From contig CM028923.1 of the NCBI GenBank assembly GCA_016801845.1, positions 5,443,001-5,507,000 on the forward strand: a stretch of DNA of 64,000 bases, read 5' to 3'. The position numbers were made by a program, and so were the translations under genes. This stretch comes from Polydactylus sextarius. Taxonomy: Eukaryota; Chordata; Actinopteri; Polynemidae. The notes beneath the pieces were generated by a model, which did no database searches, was not told the DNA's origin, and saw nothing but the letters and a program-made list of their open reading frames with translations. Below are positions 24,817-37,217 of the stretch, in pieces (the stretch's first letter is position 1; the number at the start of each line of letters is the position of its first letter).

Positions 24817-26714
24817 CCTTGAGCAGCGAAGGCCTATTAAAGTTCACACTTCACAGAACATAAAATGGATAAATCAATCTGAAGGCTTGCGGGAAAAAAT
24901 ACATGTACTTTTTTTTTCTGAGCGTGTTTGTGTGTGTGGGTTATGCAAACAAAGCTGCACAATCGTATTCACATGCCCCAGTTGCTTTGTGTAATAATGT
25001 GCATGTTGCTATGCACATACCACACTGCACACATAATTGAGCACAGCATAGCATGTGTGCAAATGTGATTTTTGTGTGTGGATATGCATATTCATTTGCA
25101 CATTGCACATCAGAGGTGCTCCACAATGGGCACCTGTCATGGTGTCCCCCCCACCCGCTGAGCTGTCATTACAGTGAACGTGGGCACGTGTGTGTACCCC
25201 CTCCCTCCTTCGTTTGTTGGGCTATAATTTAATTTACTCCTCATCATCATCACCCTGCAGCTCGCTAAGAATCTTCCACAACGCTGAAAATGAATCATCT
25301 TGTCACTGTAAGTGAAGTGAAACTCGGTGAAGTCGTGCTGCTCAGCTACAGGTGATGTCATACTTGAGGTCAGCAGGACATTTATTGCCAACATTTGTGT
25401 GTTGTTAATGATTTTCAACACTACGGTTGCCAAAACCTGCTGCTGCCACCGCTGCTGAATCGCCTAAAGCCCAGGGATGATAGTGTAGTTTAGAGGCAAA
25501 GTGGAGAAAGCAGAGTGTCAGTAAATGATAAACTATAGTTGTCTGCACTTCATTATAAAAGTGCTCATAAGGAGTCACGGTGCTTATGATGCAAGAATGT
25601 TTTTATTACCACTCACTGTGTGCGGCTTATGAGTGATCATTTAACATCATCACTTTACCTGAAGAAGTTAATGAAATCATGTCTCCCAACTTGCAAATTC
25701 TGCAAATATCATACAAGCTTTTAATATCTCGAGCTTACACAGCACGAGGTGACGCAGTGATGTACAATTTATTATTAAGACCAGGATTATCTCTGGTGAG
25801 TTACTTGGAAAAATGCATGTTGTTATGTTCATAATTTATGAGGGTCTAATGAGCGCTGGTATAATGTATTATCAGGCAGCGTTCTCTTAAGTGGGGCTGA
25901 TGTTATTAGTGAAATTAATGGGTGTCGGTGGCGCAAGGTGAAGATATTTTACATCTGGTTTTTCCAGTGTTATTCAGATAAACAAAGTTATTTGGGGATT
26001 TAAAAAAAAAGTTTGTTGCAGTTAAATAAATATTCAAAAGAAAATACATCCCTAGTTGTAGATATCCATATAAATATTGCAAGATTGTTGGTGTGTAAAT
26101 CACAACTTTCATCTTGATGTGATATTAAATCAATTGTTTGGACAAAGATTCAATATTTGCTGATATTACAAAGTCCGTCGGGGAATGATTTCTCATTCAA
26201 CAATCAAACAAACAATCAAAATGTATATCAACTCCCAAAAAGCAACTAAAAGAAGATGTGATTTTTATTCCTGAGCTCTTCCAGACATCTAAATAAAAAA
26301 CAATCTATTCTTTTTAATAAAAAGATTCAAAATAGACATTGTTGTTCACTGAAATGCCACGTTTCTCATGTTTAAGTACAAGTATTTTGACTTATTCAGT
26401 ATTAACATAAAGAATCTACAAGAATTAAAGAAGAGCTCAAGAACTCAGGATCAATGTTCACTTTGCATCAATAATATTGGATCGTTAATCATTGAACAAA
26501 TGTATCGACTGAATCGATCGATGGAGCATTAAACCTCTACTAGTTCACTCCAGAAAGTTCAGTCAAGGTGTGTACAGTTTATTTTGAGCTACAGTAATAA
26601 TGTGTGTATTTTAGTCTGTGTGTGTTTCACTGTTTTCTCTTCATACTGCTGCACCATCAAGTGTAAGATGACGCCGGTGTTCACACTAGGATCTAACTCC
26701 CTTGCCATGTCTCT
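24816..26714. other. Unique noncoding stretch
   Basis: No supported exon and no recognised repeat on either strand. Confidence 0.4.
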
Positions 26715-26806
26715 TCCTCCTCCTCCTCCTCCTCCTCCTCCTCCTCCTCCTCCTCCTCCTCCTCCTCCTCCTCCTCCTCCTCCTCCTCCTCCTCCTCCTC
26801 CTCCTT
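26715..26806. repeat. (CCT)n trinucleotide tract, about 30 units
   Basis: An almost uninterrupted TCC/CCT run of about 92 bp. All pyrimidines lie on the plus strand. Frames through it read poly-Pro, poly-Leu, poly-Gly or poly-Glu and are not genes. Confidence 0.98.
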
Positions 26807-28448
26807 CTCTGTAACATACAAAGTAATTACATCTCTTTCCACTACACACCCTCCCTCACACACCCCACACACCCACACACCACACCCTCGCCTGTAGTCT
26901 CCAAATGTCAGCCTCATCAGCTCAATTATCCACTGACTTTAACAACATCCTTACATAACCCAGTTAGCTCTGTGCTGTCTGAGAGCTGAGAGATGACAAG
27001 CTTCCTCTGCCGTCCTCTTCATGCCCAAATTACTGTTTCTACATTTTCTCACCTGCAAGGAAAAAGCTATTTTAACGACATGGTGTTATGTTAAGTACAT
27101 GCATTTTAACTGTGTGTTAATTTGCGTCACAGCAGCCTGTTGTGTTTGTATTTATTTGCTTACGTTTCTCTGCCTCCTTGGCTGCATGCATTCACATTGT
27201 CGTATCATTTCCGTGAAGACATAACAGGCTTATTCATGAACTTCCCCATATAGATCTTTCAGGGTCCTGCCACTCAACTGTTTTCATTCACATTTCTCTC
27301 TCACTCTCTTTATTTCCACTTCTCTGCCAAGTGTAGAGTTTTATTTGTGGATCAGCATTTATGCAGAATAGATTCACTTTGATGAGGCTAGAGGAAGACT
27401 TATGATCTATTTTTGTTGCAGCAGCACATGGGATTCACGTGCTCGCTAATAAAATGCCCTTGATGTGTGCCCTTTGTCTAACAGAGGGAGAAAAAGCTGC
27501 ACATGCATACATAATGGGGGAGAGAAACTATTTTGAGATTACTTTTTTTTTTCTTTTGACTGTGCGATTCATTTGCCTGCTGGTGGAAAATAGATGTGAA
27601 TCACTCACTATGGCTGCTCTCCAACATCCATTCACTCACTACACTTGCCATTCTTCTGTCCTGGTTTACTCTGTCACTCTTTCTTTTCACTCCATCTCTC
27701 CTCCACTCTTTGATTTTCTCCCCCTTATTTCACAAAGTTATTTAAATAAAAAAAATACTCCTTTCCTTCACCGTTCCGATAACAAAAACACAAATCTATT
27801 TGTGCTTTTTATCGTTTAGCTCTCAAGCAGCTCCAGATTCTGGGTATTATTCAACTCTACTCATGCTTCCCATGCTTACAGATTTCAGCTCTCTCTCCCT
27901 CACCCCTGCCCTCACCCCTTCCTCGCTTTTTCTTCTTTGAGAGCACCCTGAGTAGCCTGTGTGATTTAATTGTGTATGAGAGTCATGTCACTGGGGCTGA
28001 GTAGGAGATTATAGATAGAAATGGAGCGCAACACCGACAACAGAGTGAGGGGCAGTGGAAGGGCCCTCACCACCGACTGTACTGTTTTTACAGTCTCATG
28101 TCGTCTTCTTCCCACCTCTTTTCTTTCACGTCAGGCTGTCGTTATTAATATTTTTGTGAAACTGGACATGTTTTTTGTTTGAGCCATCAAACCTAGTAGT
28201 GCAGTACAGTAGGAGGTCTCTTAATAGAGTGTTACAGTACTTCCAGTGTGTGCTGTATGATGATGATCCCATTAAAACCCCATCACTGTCACTTCCCACC
28301 ACCCAGAAGTCACCCATTTATTCAAGGTAGAGCCTCAGCACTACTGAATTTTTGATGTTGATAATGGATAATGATGTATTGTTCATTTTTAGAGCTTTTT
28401 TGATAAGGACCTTTAGATTTAGATATTTAGATTTCGATATTGAGATAT
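26807..28448. other. Unique noncoding stretch
   Basis: Pyrimidine-rich in places (27640-27930). No supported gene. Confidence 0.4.
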
Positions 28449-28532
28449 TGTAAAGTGCCTTGAGATAATTGTTTTATTCGGTTATAATTTGGAGCTACAC
28501 CAATGAAATTAAACTAAAAAAATTAATTGAAT
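28449..28532 (+). mobile_element. Degraded LINE/SINE 3' tail (L2-like)
   Basis: GTAAAGTGCCTTGAGATAAT is followed by a GGTTATAATTTGGAGCTACA block and an AATGAAATTAAACTAA end. This follows the common fish tail in which a GTGCCTTGAGA block leads to a GGCGCTATA motif and AATAAAATTGAATTGAA. It is mutated and only the tail is visible. Confidence 0.5.
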
Positions 28533-30637
28533 CCCTTTTAAACAAATTATGTAATAGCAACAGTTTTTTAAATTACGTCTTACATCATTTTCAGGTTTGT
28601 GTGTTTTGATTTTTTTTTTTTTTTTTTTATATACCAAATAGGACCCATGTTATTAAACTCGTACTGGAAGTACCAGCTGTAACCAGTTAACACTACTAAC
28701 TACTACACACTACTTTAATATACTTAATACAATAATATAGCCACTGATTTAAAACCAGCACCAAGTGTTTAAAAGGAAGCAATCTGTGCTTAGTTGTTTT
28801 CACAGTTCAGGTAACCATATGGGAGCTTTAGCTTTGAAAAAGACCAAAAATACATTTGAAATATTTTTATTTGATATTTTTCATGCTCTGTATGTGTCTT
28901 CTGTTTTCCCACTTGCAGTTTAGCTTCATCCTGATCTCTCTAAACTGTTGCCTCTCTTGTCTTCCAGCTACTGTAGCGCCTCCTTCAGCTGTGGCACTTC
29001 TCCTCCACTGTAGCATCTTACTAATGGAACCAGTTAGGTTAAGGAGCTTTAGCTAATCGCTGCTGCTTTTTTTCAGGTTTTATTCCTCTCTTTCATTCTC
29101 TCTGAAGCTCTCTCTGCCTCCCTCTCTCTCTGATTCCCTTGCTCAGTTTATTGCCCATTCCAGCTAAATCCACACAACCCTCTGTGCTATTGTAGATAAC
29201 ACAGCCTTGGCTCGGAGTCTCAGGGATCTGTCACTACCGTGTTATAGAATACATAATGTGCAGGCATGACGTGAGCCCTGACACCTACAGTAGGCCTATT
29301 AAATGTGGCATGTGAGTTACACACAGTCGTTTCACGCAGGGAAATAAAATCTTATACGCTTTGTTAGCCGAATGTGGCTTAAGGCAGCTAATGGCTTGGG
29401 TTCATTACTGCAGACATCTTTGCAGCGTTTGAAGCTTGAACAGACTCGTTTGTGTATCAACACTGTCCGCTCCCATCGTCACTATTTACTCTGCAGAGAC
29501 ACTGTGTGTTTTAGCTTTTTGAGAATAGGGAATAGACTCAGCAGCAGCAGCCGGCATCATGAGTCAAATTTTTTTCAGCTTTTCTATGACTTATCACTCG
29601 AGAGAGATTTGTTTTTAGCATAATTTTGTATTAATTATGAGCTGTTTGTGCAATCTGTCACACTATCAGTTTGAAATGATACAACATAATGATCAGTCCT
29701 CTGAATGAAAACGTTGATTGTAGATAATGTCGTTTTCCTTATATTTCTCAGACTTTACTAACCATAATGTAGCCATGAGCCAAGGAATTATCACTGTGGA
29801 AGCTGTGAGATGCCGAGCAAGCTGGAGACTGAGGGTACTGCCAGCTAGAAGCCTCTTTAACCTTTATCAGACAGCAGATAGCATCACAGATAACCTTAAA
29901 AGACAGAGGGAGGCAGTTGGAGTGAGTGGGAGGGATGAAAATAGGACTTAGCATGAGTTAAGAAGGGGAGGAAAGAAAGCAGCGAAGAGTTTGTTGCAGA
30001 TTTTTCTCCCTCAGGTGCTGTGAAGCCTGTGCAGGTAGTCAGTTCAAGGTCAAAGAGCATCCTATACAGCCTGTCTGTTATGTTGAAAAGTTGTTTGTGT
30101 TTCCCGTTTTAAATAAAACTAAAAATAAACTGTCTTTATACTCTCTTGCTCTTGCCCTTTCAGTCTCGCTGTCGATCTATCTGTCTGCTGTCTGTCTGTC
30201 TGTCTCCGTCTCTCTTTCTCTCACTGCCTCATCTGTCTCTGTGCTACACTGATAAGAAAGTGCCCGCCCTGTCTCGGAGGAGAAACCATGGAAACGTACC
30301 AGCCACGTGTTGACATCACAGCATGTTAAATATAACCGCCTCCCGTGCCACACAACTAGTTGTTCTGCCGTTGATCCTCGCCTGGCTATAAATACATGGT
30401 TTCCTTCCCATAATTGCAGCTTCGACAGGCTTGTTTGGATGGAGGGAGGAATAGGAAATGCCAGAGAGAAAGAAAGAGTGTGCCTTCTTTTCTGTAGCTG
30501 AGCCTCACCACCGTGTGTGTATGTGTGTGTTTATCTGTGTGTGTGTGCATGTTTATGCCCTCATTTGACTCTTTCTCATTACAGCACAATCAAAGAGATG
30601 GGTCCAGATTGTACTCGAAGAGGTAATCTCATTTAGA
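28533..30637. other. Unique noncoding stretch
   Basis: A T-run (about 28611-28628) and a CTGT-rich patch (30178-30205) are seen. An open plus-strand frame at 29372-29623 has no splice support. Confidence 0.4.
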
Positions 30638-30689
30638 ACGAACAAACTCCAGATCTACTATATATATAGTAAATCTGAAGTTTGTTCGT
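30638..30689. repeat. Near-perfect 52-base hairpin
   Basis: Two 26-base arms pair with only two mismatches: the left arm begins ACGAACAAACTCCAGATC and the right arm ends CTGAAGTTTGTTCGT. The turn lies in a TATATATA core. It could be a tiny inverted-repeat element. The near-absence of a loop argues against a microRNA precursor. Confidence 0.75.
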
Positions 30690-30708
30690 GTATATATGTA
30701 TATATATG

Positions 30709-30740
<32 letters not shown>

Positions 30741-30746
30741 TATATA
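30690..30746. repeat. TATATATG/TATG array
   Basis: Alternating TATATATG and TATG units directly after the hairpin. Confidence 0.9.
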
Positions 30747-32325
30747 AAAAATAACAGAGGAAAGTATTTACTTATTTAGTTGAGATCATGTGCGAGCTCT
30801 TTTTCCAAACAAGCTGTTGAGTCATATATCTAAAGAGAGTCAAAACACTGATGATTTGGCTCTGTGCTCTAATTACTTTAATTATGACATGACCGTGAGG
30901 TCATAATTTTGATTCTAGCCTGGTACGAACAGGCTCCAGCAATTAAGATGCAGACATGTAAAACATCTGACATAACGAAGGAAGAAGGCTCCATTTTCAC
31001 TCATTTTTTTTTTGGAGATGTTTTAATGAGAAATTGGATCCATTTTCATATTTGTGTTTCAAATATTGGTAGACTAAAAAATCTGCCTGCCAGACCCTCT
31101 AAAGCTCACTAATTAACATTTTGTGTCCTGAACTGAATTGTAAAAATAAAAATATGTGAATACTCTTTGGCTCAGTGACTAATTAGAGCTCTGTTTTGAC
31201 TCCAGGAAGTCACTGCTCCAGGCCAAGAATTAGTCTTAGCCGCTTAACTCCAATGTAAAACAAGAACTTATTGATATAAGTTAAATCAGGACAGATCTGT
31301 TTTCCTATGTTGCCACTATTTATGCTAAGATAAATTAAGATTATGTTTGCTTTAGTGTCACATTTACATTTATGTAAAAGAACAGTATGCATCTCATCTA
31401 ACTAAAAAAAGAAAAGTTGAAATTGCTTTTAAACAAAGCCTCAAAAGGCTTATCAGCCATATTGATTAGAAAGTCTTTTTTTCCCAGACAGCTCAGTCTC
31501 TTTTAAGAGAGCCAAACTTATTTGGACAGGTAGAGATTATGTTTATTAAAGTAACGATTTCTCTTGATGTTGTCAAACCTGGTGGCCAATACAAAGCGAC
31601 TGTGTCTTTGCCTTTTCTGCCACTTTGATTGAACACACCTTCTAACTGAAGTTGACAGTTTATATTAGAACCTGGTTGTGTCAAATCACATCCACCTGAA
31701 TAAGAGCACTCAGCCAAGAAATTAAAAAGTCTGTTTCCACCAGTTTTATGGCCTGGTGGAGATCGACAGTGTGTAGTTCAAATATTAAGTCATACATGTC
31801 AAGTCAAACATGTGACATTGATGATTCAGTTGAAAATATTGGCACCATTTCTAAAGGCAGGGATGATTTTTTTAACCTTAGTTTCAGTTTTTACCACTGT
31901 TTAGCAAAGAGGTGATGGATTTAATACCATTTAATTTGTGACATGTCATTTCACGCTTCATAGTTTATTAGACAAACGAGTTATATTGTGCAAAACAAGT
32001 TAATTATTAGGCCAAACACTGTAAGAGCTGATGGAAGTAAAGTAAAGTAAAGGACAAACGCTAGATTTGGGAACTAGAGCAAAGTGTTTGCTTTGAGTCT
32101 GTCCGCCTGCCTTTATGTAACTGTCGCTGGTGTGCACAGGAGATGTTGTGAGCACAGAGCATTGCATGTTGTGACTCAGTCTCTTAGCAGCCACCTCATC
32201 TTCACAACCCCGCGGGTCCCCAGAGGCCGACGCTGGGCCGACCAATCAGAGGGAGATGCCACAATGACCAAAAGGCTGGTGCTGGGCTGTCGCCAGCCAA
32301 GAGATGATTTCAGTCTAGGAAATGG
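30747..32325. other. Unique noncoding stretch
   Basis: A small CpG-bearing patch near 32200-32270 contains a CCAAT box (GACCAATCAG). No downstream exon could be supported, so a promoter is not claimed. Confidence 0.35.
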
Positions 32326-32414
32326 ATGTGTGTGTGTGTGTGTGTGTGTGCGCGCACATGCACCGTGTGTGAATTTAATAGTCTCTGAGTGTGAAGAGAG
32401 AGAGGAGAGGTAGG

Positions 32415-32489
<75 letters not shown>

Positions 32490-32515
32490 TGCGTGTGCGA
32501 GTGTGTGTGTGTGTG
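32326..32515. repeat. Two (GT)n microsatellites
   Basis: A short GT tract (32326-32350) ends in CGCGCAC. A long one (32416-32487) is followed by imperfect GT up to 32515. Confidence 0.96.
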
Positions 32516-32783
32516 GTCTAGGTATTCTTTACGCTGTGGGGACTTAAATCTGTTTACGCACTCACATTATGGGGACCTGTCTTCCTTATGGGGACAAAAA
32601 GCAGGTCCCCTTAATGTAAAAAACAAAAAATGAAGGTGAAGACATGATTTAAGGTTAAGGTCAGGTTCAGATAAAGGTTAGACGAGTAGTAGCAACAATT
32701 GACAACTCAATGTCAATGAAATGTCCCCTGATTGTGTGAACCAGATTGTGTGTGTGCGTGTGTGTGTGTGTGTGTGTATGAGA
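32516..32783 (+). repeat. Interspersed repeat with TGTGGGGAC-type motifs, flanked by GT tracts
   Basis: GTCTAGGTATTC, then CTGTGGGGACTTAAATCTG, TTATGGGGACCTG, TTATGGGGACAAAAAGCAGG, a TTAAGGTTAAGGTCAGG block, TAGACGAGTAGTAG, AATGTCAATGAAATGTCCCC, and GTGTGAACCAGATTGTG leading back into GT repeats. This ordered set of phrases is a familiar fish repeat usually sitting between GT tracts. How it moves is not evident from this copy. Confidence 0.65.
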
Positions 32784-35700
32784 GAGTAAGTGTGTGTCCC
32801 TTTTCTATCCCATTGTCTTCTAATGCAGTTTAATCTCCGTTAAAACCCGGATGATTTGTTATTTCCCCCACTCACGTGCATGAACACACACTAATACACA
32901 CATACTTAGGTGTTTTCCTTGTATACATATGACTGCACTCTATTTATATTTGCAGCAAGTTGATCAATTTTTTTTATTATTTATTCATGGATTCTTGTTT
33001 TTTTTCTCCCTTATTTTTACATGATGCCGGCTTCTCTCTTGAGATTATATGCAAATGTTGACTTGGCACCAAAAATACTTCAAAAGTAACTTGGATAATT
33101 AAATGCTGACTTTTCCCTCTTAAGAATAATATGATTGAAAATAGGCTCCGTCATATTATCTGGGATGATTTTGAGAAGCAAACCCTTGTTCAGGTAACTT
33201 AGATTGTTTCACCAGTGAATAAATGTAGCGTGAGTAGAGGCTTAATGTGTATAGTGTTATACATACTGTCCTTTCACTGTACTATCCTTCACAACCACAG
33301 GTTAAAATGTAATTGCTCAAATTTGAAAATGTTTTATTTATATAATCAAAATGATAAACATAGAACAATCAGTTCTCTGGGAGGAATCATCATTCAGTTT
33401 TACTCGCTTGATTTTTTTTTACCAAAACAAAATGTTCTTTCACCAGTAAATGATAAACTTTCCTCCTTAAATATACTGAAATTAGCCTTTTCACATGGAC
33501 GTGGCACTGCACCATCCACAAAGGCCACAGTGCCGATTCCTAGAAATTGTGATTCCCTGAGTCCATGAGAGCAGCCGGTGACTAAGCTTCGTCATTCTGT
33601 TCTTTGTGCGTCTCTGTTTTCTTTCTTTTATTTGCAGTGCTCTGTTAAAACATGACTAATATGCAGGTGGGACATGGGTCACGGACTGCGTTTCCAAGTT
33701 CTGCCATACCAACTTATAGTACAATGCAGTACACTCGCTGCCAGAACTAAAACTGTACTCTGTACATAATAAAACCATAAATAGGGCTATCATTCTTTTG
33801 ATTCATAGCTGTTGACCTTGTTTATCATTTCCCTAAACACCGTGATGTGAGAGCCTGCATATTCTCAAGCTTCACTGTGGTAGCGAACATTTCAGAGCGA
33901 TAAGCGACTTCACAGTCTTTATGTAGGTCAGACGAGAGCACAGGGAGTGTGAGGGTCAAAGGTGAGGAGCAGGTTTATCTCCTCTGTGAGCTTCTAGGAT
34001 TTCTGCCTGCTGTGTATGTATGTATGTTTATGTGTGTGTGTGTGTCGGTGTGTGTATATATGTATACACACCGACACGCACAAGTACACTCGTTTTAGCG
34101 AGGAAATTTTGAGAAGAAGTTTGGTCTGAGCTTTATTTAGCAGCACTGACTTGTATGAGTGATGGCTGAGGACTGGGGCAATGGGAGTGAGGAATTAGGC
34201 TAAAGGAGATTGATAGATGTTAACCCCCTCAGCTGTGGACGTACACACACTCCATTCGTTTTACCAAACACAAGCCATTAGGTTTGGCAATCACAACTCA
34301 TTAAGCAAACACACACACGTACCCTTTCACCTCCACTGCATCTGAAAGTAGCCTCACAGTCTCCATCTACAGCATCCTGTGCACATCTTTTATTCTGCAG
34401 GCCTGCACAGTCATACCTTATAGCCTGGGGATAATTGCTCGGGGCACTAATACCAGTAAGACATTACCCGCCCAGCTTTCACTTGAGCTATTGTGGGCTG
34501 TAAATTGAACGGTGAAATTGCCTTTAGGGGAATCTGCCATACCATCTAACGGGGCTAAGCCCTAATTCATTCCGTTTAGATTACATGTGAATAGCATATA
34601 GTGAAGTGTAGGTTCTCCATGATCACATGAATAAATATAAGGTATTCTTATGGGTGTGTGTGCTCTGCACATTAATTCTCTGCTTTTTTTTTCTGTGATC
34701 CGATGTGCAGATATTTATAGGGTTTCCTATTTGCATATGTATGGAGACTGTATTTGTCAAATTTCTTCTTAGCAAAGCAGCAGAGGAATCTTGTTCTGTA
34801 GCTGCACAAGACACTGGCAAGATAAAAAAAAAAAACTGTATGTGTGAGTGTTTGTGAGTAGAAACTGGTCCAGAGTGTTAAAAAACCTTTGACCTCTACA
34901 GATATTCACACCTCTGGTCCCTCATTCCCTCAAGATCTCTCCTCTCTGTTCACAGACACCTTCTTTGAAGTATTAATACAATGCATGCCACTGGAGCATT
35001 CATCGCTTTTTACTGTGGAGTTTGCAGTTTGACCTAGTTTGAGTTTCTCTACACCTCCCGCATGACTTGGAAAATAAAATACAGGACAGTGGTTATTAAG
35101 AGTTAAGAGAAGAGGGTGAGGCCTTGAGCTTGGGCTGGACTTTCTGGGGTAAAGATGATTAAAAAGAGTTGATTTTAACCCAAATAAGTTATCTCAGTAG
35201 AGTAGTTTTGGTCAAGACGGATCATATTGACCACTAGTGGCAGTGACAAACATTTGTTTTTTGGCCTGTTTTAAATTTGGATATCAGGGCACCATATTAA
35301 TGAATTTGAATTTGAGCACATAAGGAACAAGTTATGCACATAAAGTGTGTTGCGGTGCCATTCCTCACACTAATTGTAAATAGTTTCATGGCTTTGGTGG
35401 AGGGAGAACGGTTCAACCTGTTTGTCGCAGGCCACGTCCATCTCAGTGTGATGATACAAAGTATCTCTTAGTTGCATCCAGATTATTTGAATATACTTTG
35501 TTTAGCCACGAAATGTGGATTATTGTGGTTGCTTCATTTCAATTTAGCTGCACAAAAGATCAATTTTCTCCCTCATTCAGACAGAACAGAAACCCTCAAC
35601 TACACCAGCTCGAACAAATTAACAACTCACTGGACTGTTGATCTAATTCTGAAACACAAATCCAAATATAATTTCACATTTTTGAAGCACCCACACTGGC

Positions 35701-36427
35701 AGATCTCTACTCTTACCCATCTTCCACCCTTCGTGAAAAACACGACTGCTGCCAGTCTCTGAACAACTCATTCAAAATAAAAGTCCATCAAGTTCTTGCT
35801 CCTTTTCTCTCTCTGCCTTTTCTCTTCTCTTCGTGTCCCGTTTGACTTGTCAGCACACACAGCATCAAAAAGATCCCACCACATCTAACCGCGCACACCA
35901 CCACTTGTCCAGAAATCCATGGAAATTGATCTTATTTTTTTGGACGACACAGAAAGTAAAGTGGTGAGAAATATGGAAGCAGTCAAACAGCAGAGAGAAC
36001 CAAACTCTCTAATTGATAGTTGGTTTGGTTGTTTATCATACTGTCAGATGTATTTATCAACATCCCTGCAGTGAAGAAATGAATACGTCTGTGTGTGTAT
36101 CTTGATGAAACCATCTGAATAACGAGTTAGGCTTTTGGCCACGAGCAAAAGGTGAAAGCATTACACAACTCACTGACATGTGATTCCCTTCTTTTTTATG
36201 ACAGTGAAGGGGTCACCCACCGAAGCTCAAAATATCTTTCATTTGGGGGGATGAGTGTGTAGCAGTGTGTAAGGGGTGAGGGGGAGTGCAGACATCTCTG
36301 ACACCCTGACACTGACATTTGTAGCCTAGGGTTTCCCCTCAGTTCACCTTCCAACTAACCTCTCATGTACTGGAATTTCCCAACCTCCTTCACCTTGTTC
36401 TCCTGATCCTGCCGCTTCCTCTTTTAG
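32784..36427. other. Unique noncoding stretch
   Basis: A 12-bp perfect stem (GTGTCGGTGTGT at 34042-34053 with its inverse at 34066-34077) sits in GT-rich sequence. No earlier exon matching the candidate exons at 36428 was identified. Confidence 0.35.
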
Positions 36428-37217
36428 GTTTTTCCATCACAGGGGGGCAAAGAGAGTTTCACCTCCTCTTCTGCAGGTTTCCCCCCCTCGCTATCGACGA
36501 GTCAGACATAAACCAGGACTTCCACATTGTGTTCCAGATTAGGAAAACCAAACGTACGTTGACATTTGTAATGTGTTTGTCTTTGTCAAATTCCCACAGC
36601 AAGTGACGCTAAAAGCTTAGGGAAACTTTTCAGTTCTTTTTTCTTAATAAACATGAAAGTAACTCTTATTGTTACAGAAAACAGTGGATGAGAATTTAAC
36701 TGGAAAGTGACAGCTGCTCTGTGTTGACTGTGGGTTTTGTCTCCCATAAGGGAAATTTTCATTTGTTGGGGGGAAAAAGTGAAGGACTTGTAATATCTTG
36801 TGAGAGAAGAAGAGAGCGGCATCTGTTTTGTAATGTCCAGCTGAAAACCCCTGCTGGCTTAATGACAAAATGACTTTAGCTCTGTTCCAAAGGGCATGTT
36901 TATATTTCCGAATGAGTGATAGTGGAAGGCAGAGTCGGAAAGAGAGAAAGCATGCTCTTTCTCACTGAAGGGATTTTCCTTGTCGTTACTGCGGCTGCTT
37001 TTCTAACTGAGTGTCCCTTTCTCTGCTGCCACCCCCCTCCTGCTCCATGTCTCCAAGGTCACATGATTCTCTTTAAGATCCGACCTTTAACCTCCAACAG
37101 CCTGTCATCTCGGGTTTCCATGGAGACATATGTCATCAGGACCAATGTGGCGTCTCGGCGGATTATTTTTATCTCTCGGGCCGCAGCCAGTGCCAGCTCG
37201 GTGTACAGGAATGGGGG
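36428..37217 (+). CDS. Candidate pair of coding exons (36428-36553 and 37058-37217)
   Basis: Not recognised. The first segment follows a strong pyrimidine tract ending CTTCCTCTTTTAG and ends at AAAC|GTACGT. The second follows CCCCTCCTGCTCCATG and CCAAG and ends at GGGGG|GTAAAG. The reading frame is open through both and the phases agree: phase 1 at the junction gives an Arg codon C|GT. The first encodes FSITGGQREFHLLF then FPPLAIDESDINQDFHIVFQ. The second encodes HMILFKIRPLTSN then SMETYVIRTNVASRRIIFIS. Alternating hydrophobic and charged residues suggest beta strands, as in an extracellular or beta-sandwich domain. A later acceptor at 36476 would shorten exon one. If exon two were terminal, a TAA follows at 37219-37221. 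Weak points are the C before the first donor and the lack of confirmed flanking exons. Chance open sequence remains possible. Confidence 0.33.

Noticed and set aside
26584..26989. Poly-Pro, poly-Leu, poly-Gly and poly-Glu frames
   Set aside because: All read the CCT tract.
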